A stretch of DNA of 60,000 nt from Apostichopus japonicus (lineage: Eukaryota > Echinodermata > Holothuroidea > Aspidochirotida > Stichopodidae), in contig NC_092576.1 of NCBI RefSeq assembly GCF_037975245.1, positions 2,725,501-2,785,500 on the forward strand, given 5' to 3'. The position numbers were made by a program, and so were the translations under genes. Positions within the stretch are counted from its first letter, which is position 1, and every line of letters begins with the position of its first letter. The notes beneath the pieces are model-generated. The model had not been told where the DNA came from and searched no databases. It worked only from the letters and a program-made list of their open reading frames with translations. Positions 33,322 through 47,400 of this stretch are shown here, piece by piece.

Positions 33322-34236
33322 ATGACGATTGTGGATACTTTGAGGATGCATAAGGGCTTACTTTTCTGCCTGTTGTATAGTATTTTAATGACATGCTAAA
33401 TGAATTTGGCCAAATTATTAACCTATAATAGTCACTCTTCCTGGTTAATGTTCCTTCGGTCTTTGGCCTTCGTCTCATTACTTCCATTCATAGACTGGGA
33501 AAGCGCCAGAAGATACACCAATCGTGATCTTGTTAATTACATTCTCACCTCGGTCACCGGCATCTTGACGCATGCACTGAATTTGTCGAGTTTCATGTAC
33601 ATCGGAGTTGGTGATGCTACAGCAATAGGGTTTGGAGGTGGCCTTGTTCTGACAGTGATTGTAGGACACGTTGTACTCGGTGAATCTTTGCGATGCCAGA
33701 CGGCGGTACTAGTCATAATTGATTGTGTTGGTGTTTTCTTTGTTACGAAACCATCTTTTATATTTATGTCTGATTGCGAATCATGTAGTAGAAACAAGGA
33801 AATTGGAGCAGCTATCGCTCTGAGTGGCGCTGCTTTCTCTTCCATTTGGCCCATTTTTATCCGCAATTTGTCTAAAAAAGATACACTCTGTTGTTACCTT
33901 ATGTCAGTTACTCATGGTATGTTCGGGATGATTATGTCTGGTTTGTGGACCTCACTAGAATGTGCATGGAAAATACCTGAAACTTTAACAGAAATCATCA
34001 TCTTGCTTCTTTTTCTAACAACCAGTACTATTCAGCTTGTAGTTGGTGTTATATCAGTGGAACACGAACAAGTTAGCGTATTTGGAATGTGCATGACTTT
34101 ATCAACTGCTGTTTCTTATCTTCTCCAGTTGACAGTTTTTGGAGAGGTTTTCGATATAATTAGTATCATTGGGGCAATACTCATTATATTTTGCGTAGCT
34201 TGCAGTTCAGTTTACGACATAATGAAGAGTGACTGA
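33322..34236 (+). pseudogene. EamA/DMT transporter copy with early stop codon
   Basis: Matches the gene at 26552-27466 from its ATG onward. At codon 26 the first copy has TGT CAA ATG and this one has TGC TAA ATG, so Gln becomes a stop at 33397-33399. An ATG follows at once (33400) and the next 278 codons are open to the same end. By hand count this part differs at 26 of 837 bases and 14 of 278 residues, with replacement changes at least as frequent as silent ones. Starting at 33400 would remove most of the first membrane helix. It could be a young pseudogene, an N-terminally shortened transporter, or an allele-specific or assembly error at two adjacent bases. Confidence 0.75.
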
Positions 34237-35193
34237 TGTCACGGTTAATGGTATGGATTTCCTGAACGAAACAAGTTGGTTAATAAATGTCTAAAAAGCG
34301 GGTTTGTAGGGTAAAAGTTACTGTTTTTTTATGACGTGTAAAAGCAGTATTTTGTTGTTAAAGGCATGGCCAGCTATGTGTCTTTTGGTTGTTACTTAAA
34401 TTTTTATAAGGAACAACAAACATATCGGCTGTATCAGTAGTAGAGAAAGCCAAATGCTTTCACGGCGAGGAGGAGAAACTGAGCAGCTGCTGATCTCTGA
34501 ACAGATTGGAAAAATTGCCTATCAAGAACAAAATACACGATGGTTTGTGGTTCTGTCTAGAAATAGATATCTTGAGTATTTAACCACATATAACTGAGTT
34601 AAATTTGTATCTTTATGTTACTAAGTAAAATACTAACTTACCAACGCAGGATACCTGAATTATAACTGAACACATTCATGAAACAAATGACAATGTTCTT
34701 CTCTTCACTCGAAAGTCTTGAGTTTGTATAAGTCAAAGAATTTGTTTTCATATCAGTTAATGATTGGATTATTACTCTGTGTAACTTTAAGAATATCGTA
34801 AGCTCTCAAGTAACACATCAACTGATCAAGGTAAACACAATACAGAAACGACCTCACTGGAGGTTATGCATTGTTGGTGCAGGTGCAAATGCATGCTCGG
34901 TGTCGGAAATAAAATCTATCAAATGAATTAACAATCGCTACTTTTTGTAATAGTTTAAAATATAATATTTGCTTTAAGTTTTATACTTTGCAATTTTTTA
35001 CAGTTAAAAGGGAATCCCTTTCTGAAAATCAATTTAGGTGTTCAAAATAACATATCATTACCTATGATAACAGGGTCAGTAATAATTTATTCTCAATCTA
35101 CTCGTGATATGTAAAATCTGGTACAGTTTATTTATTAAAGTTTACTTCATCACAATATTTAAATAAAGAGCATACAATTTGTTATATTATCTT

Positions 35194-35198
<5 letters not shown>

Positions 35199-35223
<25 letters not shown>
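35199..35223. repeat. TA microsatellite
   Basis: Counterpart in copy B of the tract at 28446-28495. Confidence 0.9.
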
Positions 35224-35224
<1 letters not shown>

Positions 35225-35345
35225 ACAGTTAAAGCAATCATTTAAGTTCATTAGTTTATATAATTTGACATATTACCTCACTAGTTTCGATTACTACAAT
35301 ACTGTAGCAATGCAACTCCTTAGATTGACGGGAAAAACATTTCAT

Positions 35346-37085
35346 GTCAGTTTTCAAACTAAGTTCCAAGTTTGAATCTTATTGTGTTTAATTATGAAAA
35401 AAAAACTAGTATCAGAGGTTTTACAATAACATTTAATTTTCAGCATTTATTTGATTAATAATTAGTTTCGATTATCGATTTCATATAATCTTAAGTGATA
35501 CAACTACTACTAACACTTTGTTGCGAAGACAATTTTGGTTGCACGTGAGCGTAGTACTATTCATATAGCTATATGGATTGCAACCTTGATTCCTTTGAAG
35601 TATTACACAAATGTAGCCTATAATACAAATTGATATCTATATAATTGTATAGCAATATATAATTCACTTTGGCAAACCTGTAGTTGCTTTGTTTGCAGTC
35701 GGTTTGTGACATTCCATCTTTGTATAAGATTCTTTATTTTTTTTTTCTGGAAAAGTTAGCTATGTTCGAATAATTAAAACTCGAAACTTCAAGTGCAATT
35801 CCCAGACAAATGCAGAAAAAATAATTGTGTTTCCTAAGATGCATATATATTAAAACCAACCTTTAACTATTCATAAAAGAGATAAAAATAATTATATCAC
35901 CTCACACCCTTATTTGAAAAGATATGTTTTGATAGTTTTAAAAAGTAGAAAATGTAGCCTCAAACTTATTATCTAAATGACACTTTGTAAAATATAGCAA
36001 AAATATCCTTCAAGACACTTTAACATATAACCAATGTGCACTACATATATTCAACTAAAGTCACAACGGAAGTGGAAGTAATTGCTGATTTCGACGACAC
36101 AAAATTCCATATCTACAATTTGTGGTTATCTCTCAGACAGCATTCCAAACCCTTGTCGCAAACCCGGCGACCCACGCATCCATGCAGAAAGGTAAATCAC
36201 GAATCCCCGCGCAAGGGTTCTACAGATTCAGCAAAACATTTATTAAACAGAGGATTTATAACTCGTTGATAATATTATTGAAAACAAAATTTAAACGAGT
36301 ACGAAGCAAGCTTTTACTATTCCAAATTAGCATTAATTACAAAATAGTGTTATTAATTCGACTTAACTATTTAAATTAGAACTTAGAACACAACTCCTAA
36401 CGCCCAGGGAGCCTTGCAACACCTATGACTGAAATGGTTAGCATTATGGTTGGGATTAGGTGGATAGAGATAAATGGAGAAGAGTTATCAGTCAAATTGA
36501 TGTGAGCGTAATATGAGCGTTAGTGGCATGCTTTAGAATGAAGAGATGGAATAGGATGGAATGATTAAGTGAATGGAAGGAGATGAATGAATAATTTAGT
36601 AACAGTCATACGACGGTTCGAGGTTATTAACTCTTAATCTCTAAATATTAGATATTAACACAATCTTCTTCTTTTTTTCGTATAACAGGAAACGTTGCCT
36701 TCTAGAATTACATCCTTCTCAAGATAAATTGATATTTTCGATTTATTTAAATATTATTGGTGGCAACTATTTCGTTCAATCTCATCAGCATGTTACTAAC
36801 CGTTCTATCAGCTGCATGCCATTAAAATGTAAATCGCGTGACCTAATTTTAGCATTGTTGGTGTGATTTGGTGACATGAAATAATACATTACGTTTATGC
36901 TAGTACCTTCCCTTTCTTAATTGTTCGAAAAAAAAATGTACATACAAGTCTTTATCAGGTTCAAAACAATATGTCACTTCCAGTTACCAGATTGATATTA
37001 ATAATTATCCTGATGGTATATTAACCTTTAAATGGTTCTGCGCTTATTTATTTAAGTAGTTATATCTTTAATTGCACTCCCTCCA
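35346..37085. other. AT-rich intergenic stretch, no gene seen
   Basis: A plus-strand frame of 85 codons at 36122-36379 has no recognisable motif and no splice support. Confidence 0.4.
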
Positions 37086-37094
37086 CAGCCAAGT

Positions 37095-37239
37095 TGTTCT
37101 CACAACGAAAACTTATACTAAGTTGTGTGATCGTTCATTTGCCAAAGCTGGCCTTAAATTATGGAACGCCCTACCGCTAGAACTCCGTGTCATTCCTGCA
37201 GTTGGTTCTTTTAAAAACGTCCGAAACATTTTCTCTTGA
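37095..37239 (+). pseudogene. 3' end of a non-LTR retrotransposon ORF2
   Basis: The frame reads KTYTKLCDRSFAKAGLKLWN, then ALPLELRVIPAVGSFKN and a stop at 37237-37239. The pattern DRxFxxAxxxLWNxLPxELR....SFK is the well-known C-terminal end of CR1/L2/Jockey-like reverse transcriptase ORFs. Only the last 45 or so codons are present, as expected for a 5'-truncated LINE copy, and an ATTC-rich tail follows at 37376-37472. Confidence 0.7.
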
Positions 37240-37375
37240 ATAATTATAATTGAAACTTCTTTAAGTTAAACTGCAACAATAATGTAACCATTATTCTAGC
37301 TTTACTTATATGTTGTTTTTCAGCTCAGTCGTGCACGTCTTGCGTTGTCCGCTAGAAAGTGTTTGTGCATAAACC

Positions 37376-37472
37376 GTTCATTCATCCATTCATTCATTCA
37401 TCCATTCATCCATCCATTCATACATCCACATATCCATCCACCAATAAAACCATTCATTCATTCATTCATATT
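37376..37472 (+). repeat. (CATT/CATC)n simple repeat, LINE tail
   Basis: About 95 bases of cattcattcatc-type tetranucleotides. Tetranucleotide tails of this kind are common at the 3' end of CR1/L2-type LINEs, and the ORF end lies about 140 bases upstream. Confidence 0.7.
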
Positions 37473-37895
37473 TATTTAAGAGTGCCCAGAACGCCAAATA
37501 TTGTATAGATTGCTCGTTTTAATGTTGAAATTGAACGTGCATACCATAAATGTTTGCCGAAAGAACAAGTTGACGAAAAACAAAATATCACCTTAGTAAA
37601 ACAGCAGTTCCAAAAAACTCTTTAATGAACAATAATACAATTACGATTGTCTTTTCAAGTATAAATTGAGTCCATCTTGCAATTCTGCAAAACTCAAAGA
37701 CTGGTAAACTTAATGTATCAGTCTCTGACAGTCTGTAATAGTTGTTTCAAGAATTAGGAACCATTATGAAGAACAAAGACAGAGTCAGATTACAGTGAAC
37801 GTTGAGTTTGCTGCAGTAACCACCATTCGTACTTGTTATAGTTTTAAAAAACACGTCACAACAAATTATATCGTAATTTCTTCAGCCAGACGAGA
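37473..37895 (-). other. Probable 3' UTR of the CLCA gene
   Basis: Lies just downstream of the CLCA stop codon on the minus strand and holds no other gene. A minus-strand AATAAA can be read near 37466-37473 (plus strand tttatt). The true 3' end cannot be fixed from sequence alone. Confidence 0.35.
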
Positions 37896-38458
37896 CTACA
37901 CTTTAGCTAGCATCACCTCACCAGCTGGATCATACTTCGCATACTCAGTTTTGGTATTTCTATCTTCGAATCTTCGCCAATTACGCAAAACATTTGCCAA
38001 GACTATTCCGAGTACAGTAATAAAAATAACTAAACAAACGCCACCAATAACGATTCCCAAACGCCTTCTACGGTAGTTGATTCCATTCACATCATCGTTA
38101 TCATCTTTTCCCGACCGGGTCTTCATCTTTTTCTCCAACGTCGTTGTTTCTTCCGTCGTTGGTGATATCATATCTTCCAAAGGTGGCGGAATATATTGAC
38201 GAAACGCCGCTTGTGCGAGATTTGACATGGATGCCTCGTTTTCTGCCTCGTCGATGGCGTATACACCTATCAAATATGACACTGTTTCCTTGTCTTTTGG
38301 AAACGATATTCGAAAAGCGATACTTTCTGGGCTCCCAAATGGTAAAGGCGATGAAAGATTTCCGAGGATGATGTCTACCTGATCTAATTGTTGATAAAAG
38401 TCCTGCTGTTTCCGCAGTCCCACTGAAGAATTTGACCAACGTATGATGTACTGATGTG
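37896..38458 (-). CDS. CLCA: CLCA exon 15, membrane helix and stop (851-1037)
   Basis: Begins AHQYIIRWS, matches the HxYIIRxS block, and continues to IPPPLEDMISPT. A Thr/Glu/Lys-rich linker, the helix LGIVIGGVCLVIFITVLGIV, a basic-acidic tail and a TAG at 37896-37898 follow. The membrane helix suggests a type I membrane form. Confidence 0.94.
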
Positions 38459-41400
38459 CTAAAATAAAAATAAAATAATGAGAGAGCATTATATAACAAT
38501 TTTATCTTTGCCAACATGGCCTTTCGACAAAGTAATCATCATTAAACTGCATATATTTCTTAAAGTTTACCGTGCTTATAGGAGGACAAACAGTTTTTAT
38601 CATGAGAAGTCATTATGACCTTAGCTGTTCAAATAATCACTTGAGCCTTTAATATTAGATACATTTCCATGTGAGTATAGGTTAAAAAAAAATACAGCAT
38701 TTTAACTAATTGTACCTCAAATATGCAGAATGGATAAAATCCAAGTAACAGAATTCCTTGCAACGTTTCCTCGAACTGAGTTCAATGTATTGTAACTATG
38801 TTATAGCGCTGGCTCAAACATAAATAATCCAACGTAAAAGTTGCTACGATGATTGGGTTTGGGTCTTAATGAACATCTTTAGAGAAGGAAGAATACCATA
38901 TTACGGCTTTTACAATCATCATTGACGTATTCAGTAATAGACTGTGGATTCTAATTATTTACCTATTTTTTCTCGTTCAGCTTATATCAATGAGCGTCCA
39001 TATCCCTACTAGCGCATAATTGTTTGATGAGACGACAATGTAATTTGACATTTACGAAGCCCATGTTGGGATTTTTCCACGCCCTCCATTTTATTTACTA
39101 AAGACTATTTAAAAAAAAAGTTACAGATCAAATAAGTCACCGTTAAAAGATGATTGGTTTGTAAGTCTTGAAGAACGTTTTATCATTCTATTTTTCCTGT
39201 CTTGCAAGGTCCATTGCTTCAAATCCCATTTAAGGTAAAATTATCCTTACCACTTCCAAAGTCGAGATCATCTCCAGGTGCTGTGAATTTAACATGGACA
39301 AGTCCTTCGTCAAATGATGTATTAAAGACCGTCAAGTCGGTAATTTTACTAGGCGGGATGGCGTCTGCGTCGGGGGTCCACCCTACTGGCAGTTCTGGGA
39401 CACTGCTTGCTCCTCCTGATACCCCTCTTGTAAAGTTTGGAGCTGGTTCCCCTACCAATTCTGGTAGAGGACCACCGGGAAGAGCCAGTGTATCATTGCC
39501 TGCCAGGAGAAAGAGAAAGTAAATAGTATACAGAAAGTGACTGGAAGAAAATAAACCAGAAGATAAAAAAAGTCGAGATGATCTGTTTTGCACAGATAAA
39601 TATGCCAAGGTTGAGTGATCAAATTATAAAATTACAAACATCTAGTCTACAACTGTGTGTATGTATGTATACATTTTATCCACTATACGAATGATACTTA
39701 CCATAAACGCTGACGTTTCCTGCAAGAAGTACCTCTGGATCAAAATAACTTTTAATACCAGAAAATCGCCATGCTCCTGGTTTCAGAACTGTTGCGCTTC
39801 CTTGGTTTTCCACTTGTAATTTGAAACCATAGAAACCGGTCCCAGTAAATTGTGTAAAGTACCGGGAGTAAATTCCATCGTCCTTTGTGACGTCAGCACC
39901 TAATTTATTAAAGGAACAGATATGAGCATGTTGCTTTACATTTATAATTTTGTATATGTTTGTTGCTAGTTAAAGAAGGACCACATCCTAGTATCAAATA
40001 TATATTTAAAAAAATACCAAAGTAGTTACTGTACCAGCTATGAGTAATAGGTGCAAGTGGACTAAATAGGTTATGGGAATGTACTGACACAATAGAACAT
40101 GTACACATCTTAAACTCTGATGAAGTGCTAAGGAGTGGAACACTAAAAACTAAGTGTTTATAACTATACTGTTTATATCGAACCTTGAGTGGCTTATGAA
40201 ATAATAGTCACATACTCTAAAATTCTGTCACAACAGTTTTAGCATAATAGCTACTTAAATGTTTCAAGGAGAAACAAATTCCACAACAAATTTGACATAT
40301 GTGATGTCGTACATCCAGGAGCTGTATTACACTTGAATGTATTTGAAAATGATGCAGAACAGAGTAGAAGAGTCATACCGGCACCGTTGTCTAATAGTTG
40401 TAACTCCATCGCTTCTCCAGACGGTGTGTCTATGATACCAATTACGTTTGCGTTGATAACGGGATAGAAACCTTGCCTCACTTCAGCATAGACTACCAAC
40501 GGTTTGTTGTTTTTAACGTCAGTTTCTGAGCTGCTCAGGTATGAATCAACTATTATAGGATCGACTCCCTCTTCAGACGGATAAGACGAAACGGATATGG
40601 GCACGTCATGAGCTTCGTTGGTTGCTAGATTTTGAATAATGTATTCCCATGACCCAGGCTGTTAAATTGTAAAGGGGTAAAGTGAGACTTTTACGAAAGT
40701 ATCATTTATTTTAAGCAATTATGTTTTTAACGCTGGCTAAGATTGAATTTTTGAATGTTTGAATATTCAACAGATAAGCCCTCCTTACTCCATGATGTCT
40801 ATTAAAGCATGATATTTGGTCTGATTTCGTATTCACGGTAGGTGTATAATTATAAAGCTAACATTCTCAGTATAATATTGAAATGTGCCACACCTTAGGA
40901 TTGTTTCCTTAGTTGCCAACGTCCTCGACACTTTGTATTCAATCAAGTGCAGCTTTTAGTTTGTTGACATGTCAAGTAGCGAAGCAGGCTGGATTTCAAA
41001 CATTTGCTTCAAACACAATATAGCAAATGCAATTTTAATATTAAGGCAGATGCTTCACATTGTACACGGTTGGTTGCAATCATCAAACACATTGCACGTA
41101 CGAACGACTTTTTATTTGTGTGAGAGAAACAGCTTCATGCATCGATTATACTTAAACTTCCATTCATTTACCTTCCTGCCACCTCCATACCGTATCTCTT
41201 TTCAAATATAGTCGCAAAGATTATCGCTGAGTAATTTTCTTACCTCTGCTATACCGTTTATTTCAATCACTACCTTTCTAAAGGACACATCGTTATGATA
41301 TTCATCAGACGATTGGTCAAATGTCTCTCCAGTCGGTGACGTTAACCGTACATCGATTGCAACTGATATTATGGAAAGTTTAAAACAAAAAGAAAGTTGT

Positions 41401-44400
41401 TTTAGGTTCAGTGCTTGGATTAAAAATGGTATTACGACATTTTAAAACAATCCACAATATTTCTCAATCCTTAAATAACCAGTCTAGCAACTTTATTTGA
41501 TAGTTAGTTTCCCCTTAAAAGTTTGACTAGTAGAAAGAGTCAAATGGTTTTAACCAAAAAGAGATTGGTCTTGACTTGATTTTGAGGTGACCAATGTTGT
41601 GTAATATGGGCAAGCTTTGGTACCGTCTGATCTCTTAGTGATAATAGTTAAACAGTTATGAAACCATACGAGAAATATAATGCCTTATATTGGAAATCGG
41701 AAATTACTCGACATTCCTCTTTAAGCAAAACAAGCCAACCTATCCTCTTCCCTCTAGTGCCTTTCTTCGACCATTACATATATATAACTAACCATCATAT
41801 TCGTTATCGCATCAGCAGTTAGATGTAAAATAATACTTTTGTAAGAGCAAATGCGCTAGCAAAACACATTCATGAGTCGCTGAAGTAACAAAGTAAGTAA
41901 CACAACTAACGCGAATATAGAAGTTGTTGTAATATTATGGTTAAGTGATAGCTGAGTGCAACACTGCTACCAGTGAGATGACAGATTGCAGTTAAATAGT
42001 AATACCGCCATAGAAAATCATGATAATCATTGTCTCACCTCTACTAGTGGTGAAGTAAGTAAAATCGAAGACGGTCGCTCTTCCAAGAGTTGAATCAATG
42101 TAGACACTTTTCCGAAATTCTGTGTCGCCTACCAGAAACGACGCAACAGTAGATTGGAGCTGTTCAACAAAAGGACACCATGAATTGAAATATAGTTTAT
42201 TTTATATATGATATCTTAATTTCTGCGTTTGATTAGAAATAGTTGCAAATGATGTATTACTACGTTTAAAGGTCTATCGTCGTCAAGTTCTGCATATCAC
42301 ATTAATTACAAGATTACTATTTGCACTTGAGTTTAGCAAAAACATAGATTGAGTTGTCTTAAAAAACCAATGCAACTGTATATCGCACGAGCTTGTCATG
42401 GGCAGATGAATAACTTACCTCTAAGCGCCGTTCATATTCTCTTGTACCACCACTCTCATACGATTTTGCGAAGGCATCACTAATGCCCGTAGATTCAGAA
42501 TTGTCCGTCTGTAAGTCAAACTGCCCACCTTCAAGCAATTAATAAAAAAACTGACAAATACCTAACAACGACAACGTGAAGAGAGATTTTAAAAAATAGA
42601 CATGATATGCTAGTGAAATAAAACCGATCTTGGCTTCCCGAACAAAAATTTGCCGTAAAGTGTTGATTTCCTTACCTGACTTGCTTATCTAAAATTGTAA
42701 CACCTTGTTAGTTATCTTCATTCGTAATTGCATCATACTTTAGCTTGTTGTGTTGGAATAACACATTTTGTTTGTATCTATCATTACCCAATCATCATGC
42801 GTTTCTCTTTGCTAAGTAATGCTTTATTAATCAATCAATCAATTTATTGACTGAAACGTAATAAAGTATTGTTGATCACATTTGAAATGGAAGTTAGTTT
42901 TAAATTACCTTTCGATACAATATTCTTACCTGTTTCTTTAGCCAAGTTTTCTAGTTCCGTTGATGCAGAATTGCTGATCACGATCGAGTCGATGATCACT
43001 TTATTTTCTATGTATTCATACTTCATGGAATTTGTAAGTTCTTTTTTCCCATCCTCTCCGTCGGTAATCAACATAATCTTACTACCTCCAACATCAGAAT
43101 TGCTTCGCTTCAATATCTGATTAAAAAGAAAGGAACAAAGCCGATTAAATTATAATGACTGTCACATTTTTTGCCTGGATACATCTAGGCACATTGAAGT
43201 GATTACGTGCATACCAAAAAGTGAACAAATACATAAGATAATGTTTAATGTTATGTTTTTTTTTCAATGTACCACCAGTGTTGATCACGGAAGACATTTG
43301 CCATTTAATGACTGCAAATGAAAGTGTTAGTTCTTACGACTAACAGAAACGTCGTAGAAACGGTACAATACTGAACGCATTTTGAAAACACGGTTCTATT
43401 ATAAAAAGGTAGACCACGCCTAGATGTGAGTTCAGTGGAAAATATGCAACACTAACAGCGACGATAACACCGGTGTAACACATGCATACCACCCAAGTTT
43501 TAGTTTTAAATTCCATATTTGAGTTAAAATAACCACCCGATGTGAAGTTCTAATCCATAAACATTTGCGGGCTTCTTCCACATTCGTTTCGTAAAAAAAA
43601 CCGCCTCATAACCTGTAGATATTTAGTACCATGGTCGCGTCAGCATGGTAATGCTGGTATAAGGTATGTATAATGCACATATACAATAGGCACTAATCCT
43701 GTAAGATATTAGTGCTAGTAGTGATACCGGTTGTTTTCTTCTCAACTAAATTCTTCCTCTGCGTTAGGCTTTATCATCGGACAACTACTTTCATACCAAA
43801 GGACTTTGGAAGCTAAATTTCTGCTAAACTAAATATACAATAAATATGGTCGGTTTTCCTTCGGTCAGCTTGATGGAACGTCAGTTGGAACTTGAGTTAA
43901 CTGTAAGTAACTTAGGTCTTAGTATTATATAAGTAGCCTAGTCAGAGACCTAGTTCTAATAAAGTTGTGATATTAGACATAGTCAAAGAAAGACTTTGAA
44001 GATGATCGAAGGTCTTTAATACCAAGTGTAGTATTGTGTGGCCATTTGCTAGGTTTTGCACATTTTTACTTATAAATTCTTTCACAAGTGCTATCAGTAA
44101 AAATTTCAGCCAACCACGTGCTAATACACCAAGCGGTATAATAAATACAAATTTATCAATTCGTTTCAGATAGACACATCAAATTAGAAAAAATTATTTT
44201 TGTCAGTTGGTTGTCCTATGGATTTATTGACGCATACGTAACATGAAAACGAAATAAGGCAATTTATGAGGTATTTACATATTATTTGTGATTTTGGCTT
44301 GTAGCATTATAAGCCTAATGTTTTATGTCTGCATTGCTCACATTCAAGGCTTCTCTCATTCCACACCCAATACACGTCCCACCATCAGCGTCTTCTGGGA

Positions 44401-47400
44401 CCAAATTAGCCAAATTCCTCCTCTGTGTTGGTGATGTTACCTCCCGAAGGTCACTCAGCGCTTTCCCTTCGTCATCAAAATCCACCAATCCAATGAAGGA
44501 CCCATCTGGCGCAACGGAAGTGATAAAGTTGCGAGCAGCGGCTGCTAGCTTCATATGTCTGTTATTTGTCTATAGAGATATAACTAAGTAATCTATCAGT
44601 GGTATGATGATTGATAAAAGTCTAGTCGTTAATGCATCTCTTCCCATCCAACCTCCACCTCCATGCCCACACCACCCATAACCTACTTCTCCTTACCTTG
44701 AAAATCGTCTTTACGAAGAATTCAATCTCCAAGAGATGATCCAACTCATTGACAAGAACGCCTCAGAGTTGATAGGTCTAATGCCCTTACTGGATAACAG
44801 CGTGACACAGAATAATTGCAGAAATATCGCATTCAAGCTTTAGTTCACTTAAGGCCTTTACCTATTTGTTCTTTCCTGACTGTAATGACTTGCTTGATGG
44901 TTCCAGATATATTAAGATTTATTTCGTAACACTGTCCTGGGCTTACTTTTCGTATTTCGTGGTAATTAATACATATACAGAAATATGTACCAAGCTCTAA
45001 CGCAGCTCAAATTCTTTGAAATCATAGTATCCCTTAAACATTGCAAAGGTTACACTGATCACAAGCAGTGATTTAAAAATGCCATCAATAAGCTGTCACT
45101 TCTTACCTCATCATCGATCAACAAGGGTTAGATTAATGAACCATTTTGGTGCCTAATATAAAAATGCTTTAATTTCTTACACTCATACTGCCAGAAGTGT
45201 CCAGAACAAGAACAATACGAAGCTTTTTAGCTCTAACGACATGGAAGGTTGGGGTTACGTCCTCAACTTCTCTTGGTGGATTATTTGTATAACCTGGAAA
45301 AAAATAAATGCAGTTGATGTCTTCGTTTCATTTAAGGGGTAAAAATCAAAGGTTTTCTAGGTGAAACATTTATCGGTATCGATGGTCCAAAAACCCTACC
45401 TCAGAGATTGATTTCTGTTAATGTAGATTTAATTTGATTCATTTAAAATGTGTACAGTTTTTTGCATCCTTCAGACAAAGCTGAAACTAGGTAACCTAAG
45501 GTTTAAAGAATAGACATTTCGTCAGAACAAAAATACATTTTTTCGTTTATGCCAACATTTATGATTGTATCAAGTTTAATTTCGTAAATAATGTGGTATT
45601 AAGTTGAATTAATCTACCATTAAAATCCGGGTGTTCTCGCATTACATCCCAGCTGCTTCTGCCATCGCAAAACTTGTTCTGCTTTGTCGGCGCTTCGCTG
45701 TTATGAAGAAAACTCGGATCGTCTGCGTCGCTGTCACAGAAGTTGGTAACCTGAAGATCAAATAACCATTGAGATAAATTTGTTAAGAAATAGAAGGAAA
45801 AAAATACTCGGCACAAGTTAGAAGTTTAAATCGTTCGTTAACCTTCCAACCTTTTTTACAATAATTAATTAGGTGGAAATAAGTTAAGGACAATGGCTCA
45901 TAAAGAGAAGCTGAATCGATTAGCCTGCAATCCTAAAGCTTATGCTTGGAATGTTACACTTAAAGGTAATCGTTGTCCACATGTGTCTTATGATGTCAAT
46001 CATGGTTATTTCAATAGTCAACTGAAAAGGACGAATCAGTTTGAGTCACAAAGAATATAGTATTAATAGCACAATGCAAATCTAAAAAGAATAATGTATG
46101 TAGATACTGTCTTTGAGGTTGTAATATCATTTATTGTAAGCATAAACATGACTATTCATCTCTTGCAATTTTGTATTAGAACTTTTTTTTTCGTCAGCGC
46201 TTGTGGGCTGTGACGTCCATCACTTTAATTCATGAGCCTTAAGAGACATCTTCTTAGTTACAATTTTGTGCTTGTTTAAATTAGCACAGGTTACCTGCAT
46301 AAGAAGCATATTTAGTATTTAGTCAACTGTCATTACTTTACGATATGTGTGGGTATCACTTGACTTGAATCAGAATCTCTTTAGTTTTATATGACAACGC
46401 AAAATACCGGTGCTTGGGCACATGGTGTGTTCCAGTGTAGAATGATACTGCAATAAAAGATGTTCCACAAAATATTCAAGTTAAAAACATCTCAATATGT
46501 AATCTAAGTTGATTGGTGAAACCTTCAATCACTCCACAACTGTCTGACATGTATAATATGGAAGTCTGTCAGAAAAAAAAAATTGTGGGAGACGGGAGTT
46601 TCTTAACGAGGTGATTTTCACATCTTACTTAGTTATATGTAGACACTAGTCCGTAGCATTCACATGACTGTTTGCTCATTCATAATGACTGAGTAACTCA
46701 ATCCATCATTTTTATTGAAGCGATGCCATCCGAATTGACTTTTTTTCTTTTCCTTAGATCTGTATCACACATGTATTTGGATGTGTGACATTTACACAGG
46801 TTACTCAAACCTGCAGGTTGAATGTTTGAAGAGAAATTTAGGTTAAGGGCAGAGAAAGGTAAACACGTCGATTGGTTTAGACTTGATAAATGAAAACAAC
46901 CCTTGTAAAACAGGTATTTGGTATACATGTATAATTATAAGCTTCAACGTGGCTGATCAACGGGTTTATACATACAAGAACTAATCTTGATTGCGTTTAA
47001 TACGATATTGAAATCAATGGTCGAGCCCCAACGACCAAATATATGACGCCGTTACATGCATTGGCTATGTAATTACTTCTGAAGCACTCTGCAGCCATCG
47101 TATACGTACTAACCATGCATATTTGAGTTCTTTTCAGATAAAAGGAAATACGTTCATAGGTACCTCTGGAAATATTACTGACTGCATGATGGAGCCGCTT
47201 ATTCGGGGTTGTTCCCCAATCGCCTCAGTGAAGCATCCATTCTCGTATCCTACATGTATATCGCCCTCACATTCTCTATATTCACCTTCAGTATTGTCAA
47301 CCTTCTTCAAATATTTGAGCCTCCAACCGGTAGGACACCTATTTATATGTACAAAAAGGTTTAACCATTCGTATATTCACACAAAATAGTTCAACTATTT

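Larger units (their letters stand above)
29958..35345 (+). repeat. Segmental duplication, copy B
   Basis: Second copy of 19819-28612, same orientation, with a spacer of about 1.35 kb between the copies. It lacks the 3-kb block 22925-25895 of copy A and has its own AT-rich repeat at 31800-32290. It carries the transporter copy with a premature stop. Confidence 0.9.
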
